Below are positions 1 to 8,929 of a DNA stretch of 64,000 nucleotides, one piece after another. The number at the start of each line of letters is the position of its first letter. Positions within the stretch are counted from its first letter, which is position 1. The notes under the pieces are model-generated. The model did not search any database. It saw only the letters and a list, made by a program, of their open reading frames with translations, and had not been told where the DNA came from. This DNA comes from Paracoccus alkanivorans (GTDB lineage: Bacteria; Pseudomonadota; Alphaproteobacteria; Rhodobacterales; Rhodobacteraceae), in assembly GCF_003697785.1 (NCBI RefSeq), contig NZ_QOKZ01000001.1, positions 496,001 through 560,000 on the forward strand, in the 5' to 3' direction. Both the position numbers and the translations under genes were made by a program.

Positions 1-2
1 TG

Positions 3-770
3 GAGCCGGAACGGGTTCTCAGCTTTGCCCATCACGGAATCGCCACATTCCGCGCTTCGTTGCCGCCAAAGGCGCAGGAACGAATCGCGGGACTGGGAAT
101 CGCCACGCCATTCCGGCTTTGGGATTGGGGGAAGGAGATGGCCGGTTGGCGCGGTTTCGATCTTCGCGGCGAGTTGGCGGACAAGATACCCTTTCCGGTC
201 TTTCTGGAGAATGACGCGACCACCGCCTGCGGAGCCGAACTGATCTTTGGGCATCACGACCTGCCTGCGGATTTCCTGCATATCTACATGGCGCATTTCC
301 CCGGAGGCGGCATCGTTCTGGACGGCAGCTTGCGTTTCGGGCCACAACGCAATGCCGCGGCCCTCGGCTCGATCCCGCTGCCCGGTGGCGGGCAGCTGCT
401 GGATCGTGCCTCGGTCGCTGAACTGGAGCGCCGCTTGGGCAGGTCGCTGCCTCCGGACGATTCAGGCTGGAACCCGCCCAAGGAAATCGAGGCCGAGTGG
501 GCGCGGGAGGCAGGGGAAGGACTGGCATTTGCCGCTTTGACCGCCGCCTCGGTCGCCGATCTGCCCCTGGTGATTATCGACGGCGCGGTTCCCCCCACGA
601 CCCGGACACGGCTGACGGAGGCCACGCGCAAGGCGCTGGAGGCCCTTCCCGCCGAAGGCATCGACCGTCCCCGGATCATCGAAGGAAGTTTGGGGCGCAG
701 CGCCCGCGTGCTTGGCGCGGCAGCGCTCCCGCTTTCGCATTTCTTCCAGCCGAACGGCCAGCCGCGCTAA
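3..770 (+). CDS. ROK family protein (5' truncated by window edge)
   Basis: The reading frame is open from the first bases of the window, so the N-terminus is missing; an internal TTG at 60 is only the first possible start inside the window. The phrase FLENDATTACGAELIFG matches the ROK motif (ENDAN..A.GE) of sugar kinases and NagC/XylR-type repressors, and a Gly-rich stretch GGGIVLDGSLRFG follows, as in ROK proteins. The usual AGEIGH region and the cysteine zinc motif are not recognisable (AALGSIPLPGGG in that place), so kinase activity is doubtful and a regulator or a degenerate member is possible. It converges on rfbA, with 29 bases between the stops. Family call is fairly secure; the specific function is not. 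Confidence 0.7.
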   Translation, partial: EPERVLSFAHHGIATFRASLPPKAQERIAGLGIATPFRLWDWGKEMAGWRGFDLRGELADKIPFPVFLENDATTACGAELIFGHHDLPADFLHIYMAHFPGGGIVLDGSLRFGPQRNAAALGSIPLPGGGQLLDRASVAELERRLGRSLPPDDSGWNPPKEIEAEWAREAGEGLAFAALTAASVADLPLVIIDGAVPPTTRTRLTEATRKALEALPAEGIDRPRIIEGSLGRSARVLGAAALPLSHFFQPNGQPR

Positions 771-799
771 GGATGCAGGCACAAAATGGCGGACAACCC

Positions 800-1672
800 T
801 CAGCCGATCAGTTCCAGGAGATAAAGCCCATATCGGTTCTTGGCGAATTTCTCTGCCGTGACCCGGATATCCTCGGCAGAAATCCAGCCGTTCATATAGG
901 CGATCTCCTCGGGGCATCCAGTCTGCAATCCCTGACGATTTTCCAGCGTGCGCACGAAATTCCCCGCATCCAGCAGGCTGGCATGGGTTCCGGTGTCCAG
1001 CCATGCAAACCCGCGCCCCATCTTTTCGACGGTCAGCGTGCCTTCCATAAGGTAACTCTCCAGCAGCGTGGTGATTTCCAATTCACCCCGTTCGGACGGA
1101 GTCACCCGCGCGGCCCGGTCCGGCGCGGAACCATCAAGGAAATAAAGCCCGGTCACCGCGTAATGCGAAGGCGGCTGCGCGGGCTTTTCCACGATCTGGC
1201 TGACCCGCTCCTGCTCGTCAAAGCCGATAACCCCGTAACGCCCGGGATCCGAGACGCGATAGCCGAATACGGTTCCGCCATCACGCCGCATATCCGCGGC
1301 TTTCAGCAAGTCCGGCAAGCCATGCCCAAAAAAGATGTTATCTCCCAGGATCATGGCCGACGGGCCACCCGCCAGAAAATCCTCGGCCAGCAAATAGGCT
1401 TGCGCGAGCCCGTCAGGCGAAGGCTGCACGATCCATTCGAAGCGCAACCCCCATTGGCTGCCGTCCCCCAGAAGGCGCTGGAACTGCGCCTGATCCTCGG
1501 GCGTGGTGATAATGGCGATCTCGCGGATGCCGGTCAGCATGAGCACGGTGATCGGGTAATAGATCATCGGCTTGTCGTAAAGCGGCAGCAACTGCTTGGA
1601 CACACCCATGGTGATCGGGTAGAGGCGCGAACCAGATCCGCCGGCGAGAATGATACCCTTGCGTTGCGTCAT
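800..1672 (-). CDS. rfbA: Glucose-1-phosphate thymidylyltransferase
   Basis: Makes dTDP-glucose from glucose-1-phosphate and dTTP, the first step of dTDP-L-rhamnose synthesis in the cytoplasm. The N-terminus [19 protein letters not shown] carries the nucleotide-binding G-x-G-x-R signature near residues 11-16, followed by the KQLLPLYDKPMIYYP segment typical of RmlA. The chosen ATG gives 290 residues, the usual family length; a longer in-frame start would add an unconserved 16-residue tail. It is last in the minus-strand order rfbC-rfbB-rfbD-rfbA and overlaps rfbD by 4 bases, so it is very probably translated from the same mRNA. Confidence 0.97.
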   Translation of the reverse strand: MTQRKGIILAGGSGSRLYPITMGVSKQLLPLYDKPMIYYPITVLMLTGIREIAIITTPEDQAQFQRLLGDGSQWGLRFEWIVQPSPDGLAQAYLLAEDFLAGGPSAMILGDNIFFGHGLPDLLKAADMRRDGGTVFGYRVSDPGRYGVIGFDEQERVSQIVEKPAQPPSHYAVTGLYFLDGSAPDRAARVTPSERGELEITTLLESYLMEGTLTVEKMGRGFAWLDTGTHASLLDAGNFVRTLENRQGLQTGCPEEIAYMNGWISAEDIRVTAEKFAKNRYGLYLLELIG

Positions 1673-2526
1673 GCACTGCCCCTCAATGTTTCCAGGACCT
1701 CCGCCAGCCCGACGCGCCAATCAGGCCGGGCAATACCGAAATCTGCCGCAATACGTCCACAGTTCAACCGCGAGTTTGCCGGTCGCCGCGCCGGGGTGGG
1801 ATAATCCGCTGTTGCGATCTCCTGCACCCGGCAGCGATGCCCCCCCTGCGCAAAAACTTCACGCGCGAACCCCGCCCAACTGATATCGGGGGTGCCCGCG
1901 AAATGATAGATTCCACTCTTGGCAGTGTCCGCCTGCATGGCGCGCACCATGACGAGCAACGCGGCGGCGATATCGGCGGCAGGCGTCGGGCTTCCGATCT
2001 GGTCGGCAACGATACTCAACGCCTCCCGTTCGCTCGCCAAGCGCAGCATGGTCTTTACGAAATTCGATCCATGCGCCGAAAATACCCATGAGGTCCGCAG
2101 CACCACCCACTGCCCGCCAGCAGCTGCTATCGCCCGCTCTCCTGCCAGCTTGGTTGCACCATAGACACCGAGCGGGCCGGTGGGGTCGTTCTCGCGCCAT
2201 GGCCGGTCCCCTGCCCCGTCAAAGACATAATCACTCGATATATGCAGGAAGGGCACCTGCTTTTCCGCTGCCGCCCGAGCCATTGCGGCGGGCGCATCCG
2301 CGTTGACCAGACGGGCTGTGTCAGCATCGCTTTCCGCACGATCAACCGCCGTATAAGCGGCGGCATTGATAACCGCCCGGCAACCGGTGTTCTGGATCGC
2401 GGAAGCGCAGGCCAGAGGGTCGGTCAGATCGGCGGCCGCGCGGTCCAGGAAACGCGCTTCGGGAGCAAGCTGCTCCAGTTCCCGCGCAACCTGCCCGGTG
2501 CGGCCGAAGACCAGAAGTCCCCTCAT
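1669..2526 (-). CDS. rfbD: dTDP-4-dehydrorhamnose reductase
   Basis: Performs the final NAD(P)H-dependent reduction that gives dTDP-L-rhamnose. It is an extended short-chain dehydrogenase: an N-terminal Rossmann loop ([11 protein letters not shown], residues 4-14), [10 protein letters not shown] near 53-62, [10 protein letters not shown] near 95-104 and the catalytic YGATK at 122-126. The ATG at MRGLLVFG is preferred over an upstream Met because it places the Rossmann motif at the N-terminus as in homologs; this gives 285 residues. It overlaps rfbB upstream and rfbA downstream by 4 bases each, which suggests coupled translation. Confidence 0.96.
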   Translation of the reverse strand: MRGLLVFGRTGQVARELEQLAPEARFLDRAAADLTDPLACASAIQNTGCRAVINAAAYTAVDRAESDADTARLVNADAPAAMARAAAEKQVPFLHISSDYVFDGAGDRPWRENDPTGPLGVYGATKLAGERAIAAAGGQWVVLRTSWVFSAHGSNFVKTMLRLASEREALSIVADQIGSPTPAADIAAALLVMVRAMQADTAKSGIYHFAGTPDISWAGFAREVFAQGGHRCRVQEIATADYPTPARRPANSRLNCGRIAADFGIARPDWRVGLAEVLETLRGSA

Positions 2527-3563
2527 CCACCCATTCCCAAACGCCTTCCGACCCCGTCGCGCGACAAAAGCGGCCGCCACCAGTCACGATTGGCGAGATA
2601 CCATTCCACGGTCCGACGCAACCCTTCCTCGATGCCGACGGAAGGCCGCCAGCCCAACTCATCGCCGATCCGGCCCGGGTCGATGGCATAGCGGCGGTCA
2701 TGTCCCGGCCGGTCGGATACGAATTCGATCAGCCTCTCATGTGGCGCGCCTTCGGGATGAAGGTCGTCCATATGGGCGCAGATCATGCGGACCAGATCGA
2801 TATTTCTCACCTCGTTCCCGCCGCCGATATTGTAGCTCCGCCCGATCCGGCCCTTTTCCAGCACCAGCAGCAACGCGTCAGCGTGATCCTCGACATAAAG
2901 CCAGTCGCGGATATGGTTGCCGTCGCCATAAACCGGGATCGGCTCGCCTGCCAGTGCCCGAAGGATTGCCACCGGCACCAGTTTTTCGGGAAAGTGATAA
3001 GGGCCGTAATTGTTCGAGCAATTGCTGAGCACCACCGGCAGACCATAGGTTGCATGCCAGGCCCGCACCAGGTGGTCGGAGCCGGCCTTGCTGGCGGAAT
3101 AGGGGCTGCGCGGATCATAGGCCGTTTCTTCGTGAAACCGGCCGCTCTCGCCCAGACTGCCAAAGACTTCATCAGTCGAAATATGGTGAAAGCGAAAGTC
3201 TTCGGGGCGGCCTTCGCGCTGCCAATGAGCGCGGGCTGCCTCCAGCATGTTGAAACTGCCGATGATATTGGTCTGGATGAACTCCCCCGGACCATCGATA
3301 GAGCGGTCGACATGGCTTTCGGCGGCCAGATGCATCACCGCATCGGGGCGGTGGGTCTGGAGCACCCGCTCGACCGCTTCGCGATCGCGTATATCCACCC
3401 GCTCGAAACAATACAGATCGCTGTCAGACACCGGTGCGACATTGGCGGGATTGCCCGCATAGGTCAGCGCGTCCAGATTGACGACCCGATGCCCGCGCCG
3501 CACCGCGAGCCGCACCACGGCCGAACCGATGAAACCCGCGCCGCCGGTAACAAGGATCTTCAT
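2523..3563 (-). CDS. rfbB: dTDP-glucose 4,6-dehydratase
   Basis: Converts dTDP-glucose to dTDP-4-keto-6-deoxyglucose with bound NAD+. Visible motifs are the GGAGFIGS Rossmann loop (residues 7-14), the TDE catalytic trio at 130-132 (HISTDEVFG) and the YSASK catalytic motif at 155-159, followed by [13 protein letters not shown]. At 346 residues it is a normal RmlB length. It is second in the rfbCBDA operon, overlapping rfbC by 4 bases and rfbD by 4 bases. The rhamnose product is presumably used for cell-surface polysaccharide, although no glycosyltransferase gene lies in the window. Confidence 0.97.
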   Translation of the reverse strand: MKILVTGGAGFIGSAVVRLAVRRGHRVVNLDALTYAGNPANVAPVSDSDLYCFERVDIRDREAVERVLQTHRPDAVMHLAAESHVDRSIDGPGEFIQTNIIGSFNMLEAARAHWQREGRPEDFRFHHISTDEVFGSLGESGRFHEETAYDPRSPYSASKAGSDHLVRAWHATYGLPVVLSNCSNNYGPYHFPEKLVPVAILRALAGEPIPVYGDGNHIRDWLYVEDHADALLLVLEKGRIGRSYNIGGGNEVRNIDLVRMICAHMDDLHPEGAPHERLIEFVSDRPGHDRRYAIDPGRIGDELGWRPSVGIEEGLRRTVEWYLANRDWWRPLLSRDGVGRRLGMGG

Positions 3564-4123
3564 TCGTGGCCCTCGAAAATAAAGGGCGATATCCAGTCGG
3601 CGAATGCGGGGGCAGTGCGGTCTTTTTCGGACAGGACCGGCTGTTCAACCTCCCAATCGATATTCAGACTGTCCCAGAGCACGGCCCCGTCGCTGGCACG
3701 GTCATAATGGGCGGTGCACTTATAGGCGATTTCAGTATCAGGCACACGGGTCACGAAACCGTGCAGGAAACCTGCGGGTATCCATAATTGACGGCCATTC
3801 TCGAAGGACAGTTCCTCGCCGACCCATTGCCCGTAAGTCGGGCTGCCCCTGCGAGCATCGACCGTAACATCGAACAGCCGCCCCCGCCCACAACGCACCA
3901 GCTTGCCCTGCGCATGGGGCGGCGCCTGATAATGCAGCCCCCGCAATGTGCCCGGCCGATGTGACAGGGAATGATTGTCCTGAACGAAATCGGGAAGCTT
4001 GACACCGGCATCCTCAAGGCTTTTCCGGTTCCAGCTTTCCGAAAAGAAGCCTCGGTCGTCACCATGGCGGGCCGGGGTGATGACCAGCACTCCGGGCAAT
4101 GCGGTCCTGTCAATCTTTATCAT
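3560..4123 (-). CDS. rfbC: dTDP-4-dehydrorhamnose 3,5-epimerase
   Basis: Epimerises C3 and C5 of dTDP-4-keto-6-deoxyglucose. The cupin-type protein shows RGLHYQ at 61-66 with the catalytic His64, IPAGFLHGF at 115-123 and a candidate catalytic tyrosine in YKCTAHY around 134-140. The length of 187 residues is standard for RmlC. It is the first gene of the minus-strand rhamnose operon, so the promoter should lie in the stretch above 4123; no clear -35/-10 pair was evident there. Confidence 0.97.
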   Translation of the reverse strand: MIKIDRTALPGVLVITPARHGDDRGFFSESWNRKSLEDAGVKLPDFVQDNHSLSHRPGTLRGLHYQAPPHAQGKLVRCGRGRLFDVTVDARRGSPTYGQWVGEELSFENGRQLWIPAGFLHGFVTRVPDTEIAYKCTAHYDRASDGAVLWDSLNIDWEVEQPVLSEKDRTAPAFADWISPFIFEGHE

Positions 4124-4377
4124 CGCTTGGTCTTTCGGGACATGGGCTGCCGCTCGTTATTTCATATGTCAGCATATTGTAAGCCGTAACCCGGTCGCTG
4201 TCACAGCCTCACGATCCAGGACGAGTCGAATGTCCGCAAGGCTTTCCCGGCAGATCGCCACCGGCCACAGGCGAAAGGGCCTCGTATCCTGCCAATCCCG
4301 GGCCTTGCCGGAAAAAGAAGCGTGAAACGGGTTTCATCCGAAAAACCCAGATATCGAAGCATCACGAATTGAAGGAG

Positions 4378-4451
4378 TGGAGCGGGTGAAGGGAATCGAA
4401 CCCTCGTCGTAAGCTTGGGAAGCTTCTGCTCTACCATTGAGCTACACCCGC
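4378..4451 (-). tRNA. tRNA-Gly (anticodon CCC)
   Basis: On the minus strand a cloverleaf can be drawn: acceptor GCGGGTG paired with CACCCGC, D stem GCTC/GAGC, anticodon stem-loop GAAGC-TTCCCAA-GCTTA, and T arm GAGGGTTCGATTCCCTT, followed by an encoded CCA. The loop TTCCCAA puts CCC at positions 34-36, so it should read GGG glycine codons. The outermost anticodon-stem pair (G27/A43) is a mismatch. The overall sequence is close to the bacterial tRNA-Gly(CCC) pattern. It sits alone between the rhamnose operon and a DUF1489 gene. Confidence 0.93.
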
Positions 4452-4497
4452 ATGCCTTTCGCTTATCCGCAGCCCGGCATGGCGTCAAGCCACTGTG

Positions 4498-4920
4498 TCA
4501 GACCAGCCCCATTTCGGCCAGTGCGGCGGCTACGGCAGGCGGCAGCGCTTCCTCCGAGCGGCGTCCGGCAGGCAGATCGGCAGGTGCGTCCTCGGCCTTC
4601 AGATAGCGCCACCCCTGGAACGGGCGGCGCGGCACGGCACCGACACGGACCAGATCGCGATCCAGCACGAGGGCACAGCGACGGATACCGTCTTCGCCGA
4701 TCCGTTCCTCCATCCGCAACAAGCGCTGCCGGGCCAGCATCACCCCCTTGAACACCCAGTAGAGAGAGCCGCCATCAAGCAGTTCCTTCTCGCGCTTGGG
4801 CCACATGCGGGTGACATGGATAGCGGGCTCATCGCCATATCGCGACTGCTGCCAGCGGATCAGCTCGTCCGGCCCTTCGGAACCGACGCAGAGTTTCATG
4901 AGATGGAGAGTCGCGGTCAT
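4498..4920 (-). CDS. DUF1489 family protein
   Basis: A 140-residue protein beginning MTATLHLMKLCVGSEGPDEL and containing HVTRMWPKREKELLDGGSLYWVFKG, a pattern I recognise from the alphaproteobacterial DUF1489 family. No signal peptide, membrane segment or catalytic motif is evident; the conserved W/K/R-rich stretch suggests a soluble basic protein. The start is the ATG at 4920; longer upstream starts would run into the trigger factor terminator. It lies downstream of tig on the same strand but is separated from it by a strong terminator, so it is probably transcribed on its own. Function unknown. Confidence 0.8.
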   Translation of the reverse strand: MTATLHLMKLCVGSEGPDELIRWQQSRYGDEPAIHVTRMWPKREKELLDGGSLYWVFKGVMLARQRLLRMEERIGEDGIRRCALVLDRDLVRVGAVPRRPFQGWRYLKAEDAPADLPAGRRSEEALPPAVAAALAEMGLV

Positions 4921-4980
4921 GCACTCAAGGATAAGAGCAGCGGGCCCGGGCAGCAAGAAGCGGCAAGCCGAACCGGGCAC

Positions 4981-5012
4981 AAAAAAGCCGCGATCTGAAC
5001 GATCGCGGCTTT
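4981..5012 (-). terminator. Rho-independent terminator of tig
   Basis: A perfect 12-bp inverted repeat (arms 4984-4995 and 5001-5012, loop of 5) ends in a run of six T residues when read on the minus strand. It begins 27 bases after the trigger factor stop codon. This is the clearest intrinsic terminator in the window. Confidence 0.93.
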
Positions 5013-5038
5013 GGATAATTGAATGACTGGTGTCGCGC

Positions 5039-6373
5039 TTACAATTCGTCCAGCGCCTCGACAGCTTTTTCCAGTTCTTCCTTGGTGACCTGCTTTTCTT
5101 CCACCTTGGCATTTTCCGCGATGTGATCGACGACCTTGTCCTCGAAGATCGGCGCGCGGAGTTGCTGCTGCGCAGCCTGATTTTGCTGAATGAACTCGAA
5201 GAAGGCGCGTTCCTGACCCGGATACTGCCGCGCGGCCTGCATCACGGCCTGAGTCATTTCCTGATCGCTCACCGTCACCTCGGCCTTCTGGCCGATCTCG
5301 GCCAGCAACAGGCCAAGACGCACCCGACGCTCGGCCAGTTTCTTGTGCTCTTCGGTGGGTTCTATCTCGCCGTGATCGTGGCCGTGCTCCTCAGGATGCT
5401 CCTCATGCCACAACTGGTGAGCGATCTGGTTCGCCTCTGCCTCGACCAGCGATTCGGGCAGTTCGAATTTCACCTGTTCATCCAGTTGATCCAGCAGCCC
5501 GCGCTTCATGATCGCACGCGCGGCACCGGCATATTCCTGTTCGAGCCGTTCCGCGATCTGCTTTTTCAGGGCATCCAGATCGTCCGAACCGAATTTCTTG
5601 GCCAGCTCATCATCGATCTCGGCAGGTTTCGGAGCCTTCACGGCCTTGATCTTGCATTCGAAGACCGCATCCTTGCCGGCAAGATGCGGGGCGCCGTATT
5701 CCTCGGGGAATTTCACCTCGACCTTCACGTCCTCATCGGCCTTAACACCGACGAGTTGCTCCTCGAAGCCGGGAATGAAACTGTTCGAACCCAGGACCAG
5801 CGGGTAATCTTCGGCCGAGCCGCCCTCGAACGCCTCGCCATCGACAAAGCCCTTGAAGTCGATCACCACCTGATCGCCATCCTTGGCCTTGCTGCCCTTG
5901 CGGCGATCATCGAAGTTCTGGGCCGATTTCGCCAGGTTTTCCAGCGCCTCATTGATGGCGGCCTCTTCGGCGGGAACCGACAGGCGCTCCAGCGACAGCT
6001 TGCTCAGATCGACCTCGGGAATTTCGGGCAAAGCCTCGTAAGACACGTTGACGATAACGTCATCGCCCTCTTTCCAGCCCTCGCCGTTTTCCATCTCGAC
6101 CTTGGGCTGGGCGGCGGGACGATCGCCCGATTCCTCCAGATGCGAACGCAGCGCATTATCGATCGCCTCTTGCATTGCGTCGCCCATGACGCGCGGGCCG
6201 AATTGCTTTTTCAGCATGGGCAGAGGCACCTTGCCCTTGCGGAAGCCCTTCATCTCGATCTCGGGCTGCGCCTCTTTCAGCTTGGCATCGACCGTGGCAG
6301 CCAGCTCCGCCGCGGGCAGCGTAAACTGATAGCCGCGCTTGAGACCTTCGTTCTGGGTTTCCTTGACTTGCAT
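5039..6373 (-). CDS. tig: Trigger factor (ribosome-associated chaperone, PPIase)
   Basis: Binds the ribosome near the exit tunnel and holds nascent chains; also a peptidyl-prolyl isomerase. The ribosome-docking motif GFRKGKVP is at residues 43-50. The FKBP-type domain spans about 160-245 ([14 protein letters not shown] ... [19 protein letters not shown]), and a helical C-terminal domain follows. Of two adjacent ATGs, the one at 6373 has the better spacing to a GAGG ribosome binding site; this gives 444 residues. A histidine-rich acidic insert ([14 protein letters not shown], about 323-336) lies in the C-terminal domain and could bind metal. It ends in the terminator at 4981-5012. Confidence 0.96.
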   Translation of the reverse strand: MQVKETQNEGLKRGYQFTLPAAELAATVDAKLKEAQPEIEMKGFRKGKVPLPMLKKQFGPRVMGDAMQEAIDNALRSHLEESGDRPAAQPKVEMENGEGWKEGDDVIVNVSYEALPEIPEVDLSKLSLERLSVPAEEAAINEALENLAKSAQNFDDRRKGSKAKDGDQVVIDFKGFVDGEAFEGGSAEDYPLVLGSNSFIPGFEEQLVGVKADEDVKVEVKFPEEYGAPHLAGKDAVFECKIKAVKAPKPAEIDDELAKKFGSDDLDALKKQIAERLEQEYAGAARAIMKRGLLDQLDEQVKFELPESLVEAEANQIAHQLWHEEHPEEHGHDHGEIEPTEEHKKLAERRVRLGLLLAEIGQKAEVTVSDQEMTQAVMQAARQYPGQERAFFEFIQQNQAAQQQLRAPIFEDKVVDHIAENAKVEEKQVTKEELEKAVEALDEL

Positions 6374-6602
6374 CATCGTCCTCATAGCAAGAAGGGCCAC
6401 CGGTAAGGCGGCGGCCTGAAAATTTCCGCCCTTCTAGTCGTCGCGGCAATGCTCTGCAAGCAGATTGCGGCCAGCCTCACACCGCGTTTCGCGATTGCAT
6501 CCGCCTGCCGTTCCGCGCAAGAGCGGCTGAACGACCGTGACGGCACCACACCGGAAATGCAAACCGGGACGTACCGCACCCATCGAACACAGGATGCCGC
6601 GA

Positions 6603-7358
6603 ATGCTGGATTTCGCCTTGCTGCTTTTTGCCGGAATCATTGCCGGGATCATGAATGCCGTTGCAGGCGGCGGTACCTTCGTCTCCTTTCCGGCGCTGGT
6701 CCTGACCGGCGTGCCGCCGGTGGCCGCCAACGCGACCTCTACGGTCGCCGCCCTGCCCGGCTATCTCGCCTCGGCCATCGGCTTTCGCGGCGATATCAGG
6801 GCGCTGAAGGATGCGCCTCTGGTCAAACTGTCGCTCTGGACGGTGATCGGCGGAGCGATGGGATCGGCGCTGCTGCTGGTCAGTTCGAACGAGGCATTCG
6901 CATTGCTGGTTCCCTTCCTGCTGCTGCTTGCCACGGTCGTTTTCTACTGGTCCGGGCCGGTTCGCGCCTTCGCCTCGCGCTGGCGTTCGGTGGTGACCCC
7001 TTTCGGGCTGGGCACCCTGCTGCCCGTGGCGATCTATGGCGGCTATTTCAACGGCGGGCTGGGCATCATCCTGCTGGCCCTGTTCACCATGTGGGGCATG
7101 CAGGACCTGCACCAGATGAACGGGCTGAAAAGCTGGCTCAGCTTTGCCCTGTCGGTGATGTCACTGGCAATTTTCGCCGTTGCGGGCAAAATAGTCTGGG
7201 GGCCGGCGGCGATCATGTCCGTCGGCACGATCATGGGCGGCTATGTCGGCCCTGCGGTTTCGCGGCGCATTCCCCTGCAGATATTGCGCCTGTCGATTGC
7301 CGCAGTTGGCTTTGGCATGGCTGCAATATTTTTCTGGCGTCTTATCAAAGGAGTATAA
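6603..7358 (+). CDS. TauE/SafE family sulfite exporter-like permease
   Basis: A hydrophobic protein of 251 residues with about eight membrane segments. The opening FAGIIAGIMNAVAGGGTFVSFPAL is the first repeat signature of the TauE/SafE (DUF81) family, and LLPVAIYGGYFNGGLGIILLAL is the second. The family moves organic or inorganic sulfur anions, but the substrate cannot be read from sequence. The ATG at 6603 has an AGGA about 8 bases upstream; an ATG at 6594 is an alternative. Divergent from tig; ridA follows after only two bases, so the two are probably cotranscribed. Confidence 0.88.
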   Translation: MLDFALLLFAGIIAGIMNAVAGGGTFVSFPALVLTGVPPVAANATSTVAALPGYLASAIGFRGDIRALKDAPLVKLSLWTVIGGAMGSALLLVSSNEAFALLVPFLLLLATVVFYWSGPVRAFASRWRSVVTPFGLGTLLPVAIYGGYFNGGLGIILLALFTMWGMQDLHQMNGLKSWLSFALSVMSLAIFAVAGKIVWGPAAIMSVGTIMGGYVGPAVSRRIPLQILRLSIAAVGFGMAAIFFWRLIKGV

Positions 7359-7360
7359 AG

Positions 7361-7708
7361 ATGACCGATATCAAGCGTATCGAATGCGGCCAGCGGATGA
7401 GCCAGGCCGTGGTGGCGAATGGCACCGTCTGGCTGGCCGGTCAGGTGGCCGAGCCGGGCAAATCCGTGACCGAGCAGACCCAGGCCATTCTGGCGCAGAT
7501 CGAAACGCTGCTGAAGAAGGCAGGCACCGACAAGACGCGCATCGTCGCAGCCCAGATCTGGCTGGCCGACATGGCCGATTTCAAAGAGATGAACGCAGTC
7601 TGGGACGCATGGGTGCCGCAGGGCCACGCGCCGAGCCGGGCCACAGGCGAATCGAAGCTGGCAACTCCGGATTACAAGGTCGAGATCATCGTGACCGCGG
7701 TGCTCTGA
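7361..7708 (+). CDS. RidA family protein
   Basis: A 115-residue member of the RidA/YjgF/YER057c family, whose founding members hydrolyse reactive enamine/imine intermediates released by PLP enzymes. Features are the N-terminal RMSQAVVANGTVWLAGQVA, the PSRATGESKLA segment containing the conserved arginine, and the C-terminal VEIIVTAVL. A good AAGGAG site precedes the ATG. The gene follows the TauE-like permease directly. Its 3' end overlaps the end of lpxB on the other strand by 23 bases. It belongs to a RidA subgroup whose exact substrate is unclear. Confidence 0.9.
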   Translation: MTDIKRIECGQRMSQAVVANGTVWLAGQVAEPGKSVTEQTQAILAQIETLLKKAGTDKTRIVAAQIWLADMADFKEMNAVWDAWVPQGHAPSRATGESKLATPDYKVEIIVTAVL

Positions 7709-8846
7709 GCGCTGACAGAACGGAGCGCGCCGCGCGCAGGCCCGGCGCCTCCTTTCCCCTGCCAAGGCGTTCCATGGTCAGGTCCATCGCATCCAGTTGC
7801 GCCTTGCGCGCGGTCATGTCTTCCAGCGCGACCTGCAGCGCCTCGGCAATGGGCCCCGGTTGGCAATCCCCTCCCAGGAATTCGGGCACGGCGCGGGTCT
7901 CGCTGACCAGGTTGACCAGCGTCACGGTATCGGTGCGCAGCAGCATTCCGACAACCATCCGGCTAAGCAAGGCCATGTCATAGCCGATCACCATCGGGAT
8001 CCGGTTCGCCGCAAGCTCAAGACTGACCGTGCCCGAGGCGGCCAGCGCCAGATCGGCCGCCGCGAATGCCGCGCGCTTTTCCCCGGCATCCTCGACCACG
8101 ACCGGCACGGTCGGCCAGCGCCGCGTCATGTCGCGGACCATGCCTGCCACCCCGGGAACCGTGGGCAGAACCACCCTGATCTCGGGCACCCGATCGCGCA
8201 GGCGGATCAGCGCCTCGTCGAATCGCCCCGCCAACCTTCCGACCTCGGATTTACGCGACCCGGGCAGGCACAGCACAACCGGCGCGTCAGAGGCAATATC
8301 ATGAGTTTCGCGGAACCGGGCGGCCTCCTCGGGGCTGGCAACTTTCATCCCGACCACTGGATGCCCGACGAAATCGCACCCCATCCCCGCCTCCCGCATG
8401 TAGGGCGGCTCAAAGGGCAGCAGGGCCAGCACATGATCGATGACCTGCGCCATCTTCTTCGCCCGCCCCGGCCGCCAGGCCCAGACCGAGGGCGCGACAT
8501 AATGGATCGTACGCAGATCGGGGGCGATACCGCGCGCCGCCCGGGCAACCCGCAGGCAGAAATCGGGGCTGTCGATGGTGATCAGCGCATCCGGCGCCGT
8601 CTCGGCCACGGCCGCCACGGTCTCGGCGATCCGGCGCTTGAGATTGCGGTATTGCGGCAGCACCTCCCAGATGCCCATCAGACTCAACTCGTCCATCGGA
8701 AACCGGCTGGTCAGCCCCTCGGCCTCCATCCCCGCGCCGCCGATGCCGACGAATTCCACATCGGGCACAAGCTCTTTCAACCCGGCCATCAACGCCGCGC
8801 CAAGCTGGTCACCCGAAGGCTCGCCCGCGATCAGAAAGAACCTCAT
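7686..8846 (-). CDS. lpxB: Lipid-A-disaccharide synthase
   Basis: Condenses UDP-2,3-diacylglucosamine with lipid X to form the lipid A disaccharide on the inner face of the inner membrane (GT19 family). The N-terminus MRFFLIAGEPSGDQLGAALM, then FVGIGGAGMEAEGL, TIDSPDFCLRVA, YVAPSVWAWRPGRAKKM and the later ALAASGTVSLELA segment are all classic LpxB landmarks. The length of 386 residues is normal. It is the last gene of the fabZ-lpxA-lpxI-lpxB order, but the 81-bp gap above it holds a perfect 22-bp inverted repeat. Confidence 0.97.
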   Translation of the reverse strand: MRFFLIAGEPSGDQLGAALMAGLKELVPDVEFVGIGGAGMEAEGLTSRFPMDELSLMGIWEVLPQYRNLKRRIAETVAAVAETAPDALITIDSPDFCLRVARAARGIAPDLRTIHYVAPSVWAWRPGRAKKMAQVIDHVLALLPFEPPYMREAGMGCDFVGHPVVGMKVASPEEAARFRETHDIASDAPVVLCLPGSRKSEVGRLAGRFDEALIRLRDRVPEIRVVLPTVPGVAGMVRDMTRRWPTVPVVVEDAGEKRAAFAAADLALAASGTVSLELAANRIPMVIGYDMALLSRMVVGMLLRTDTVTLVNLVSETRAVPEFLGGDCQPGPIAEALQVALEDMTARKAQLDAMDLTMERLGRGKEAPGLRAARSVLSALRAPRSR

Positions 8847-8876
8847 GTCGTCCTTTCACTTGCTGCACTGCGTTAC

Positions 8877-8929
8877 AGGTATTTGAGCAAGGAAGAAGAA
8901 ACCAGCCCTTCTTCCTTGCTCAAATACCT
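8877..8929. repeat. Perfect 22-bp inverted repeat between lpxI and lpxB
   Basis: Arms at 8877-8898 and 8908-8929 are exact reverse complements around a 9-base loop. Each arm is a copy of the intergenic repeat core also seen near 26128, 58305 and 63313 (TATTTGNRCAARGAAGAAG). The second arm overlaps the lpxI stop codon. No T-run follows on the minus strand, so it does not look like a classical terminator; an mRNA-stabilising or processing hairpin is possible. Confidence 0.85.

Noticed and set aside
5030-6406. A long plus-strand open frame through trigger factor
   Set aside because: Trigger factor motifs are on the minus strand; the other frame has no recognised domain and results from high GC.
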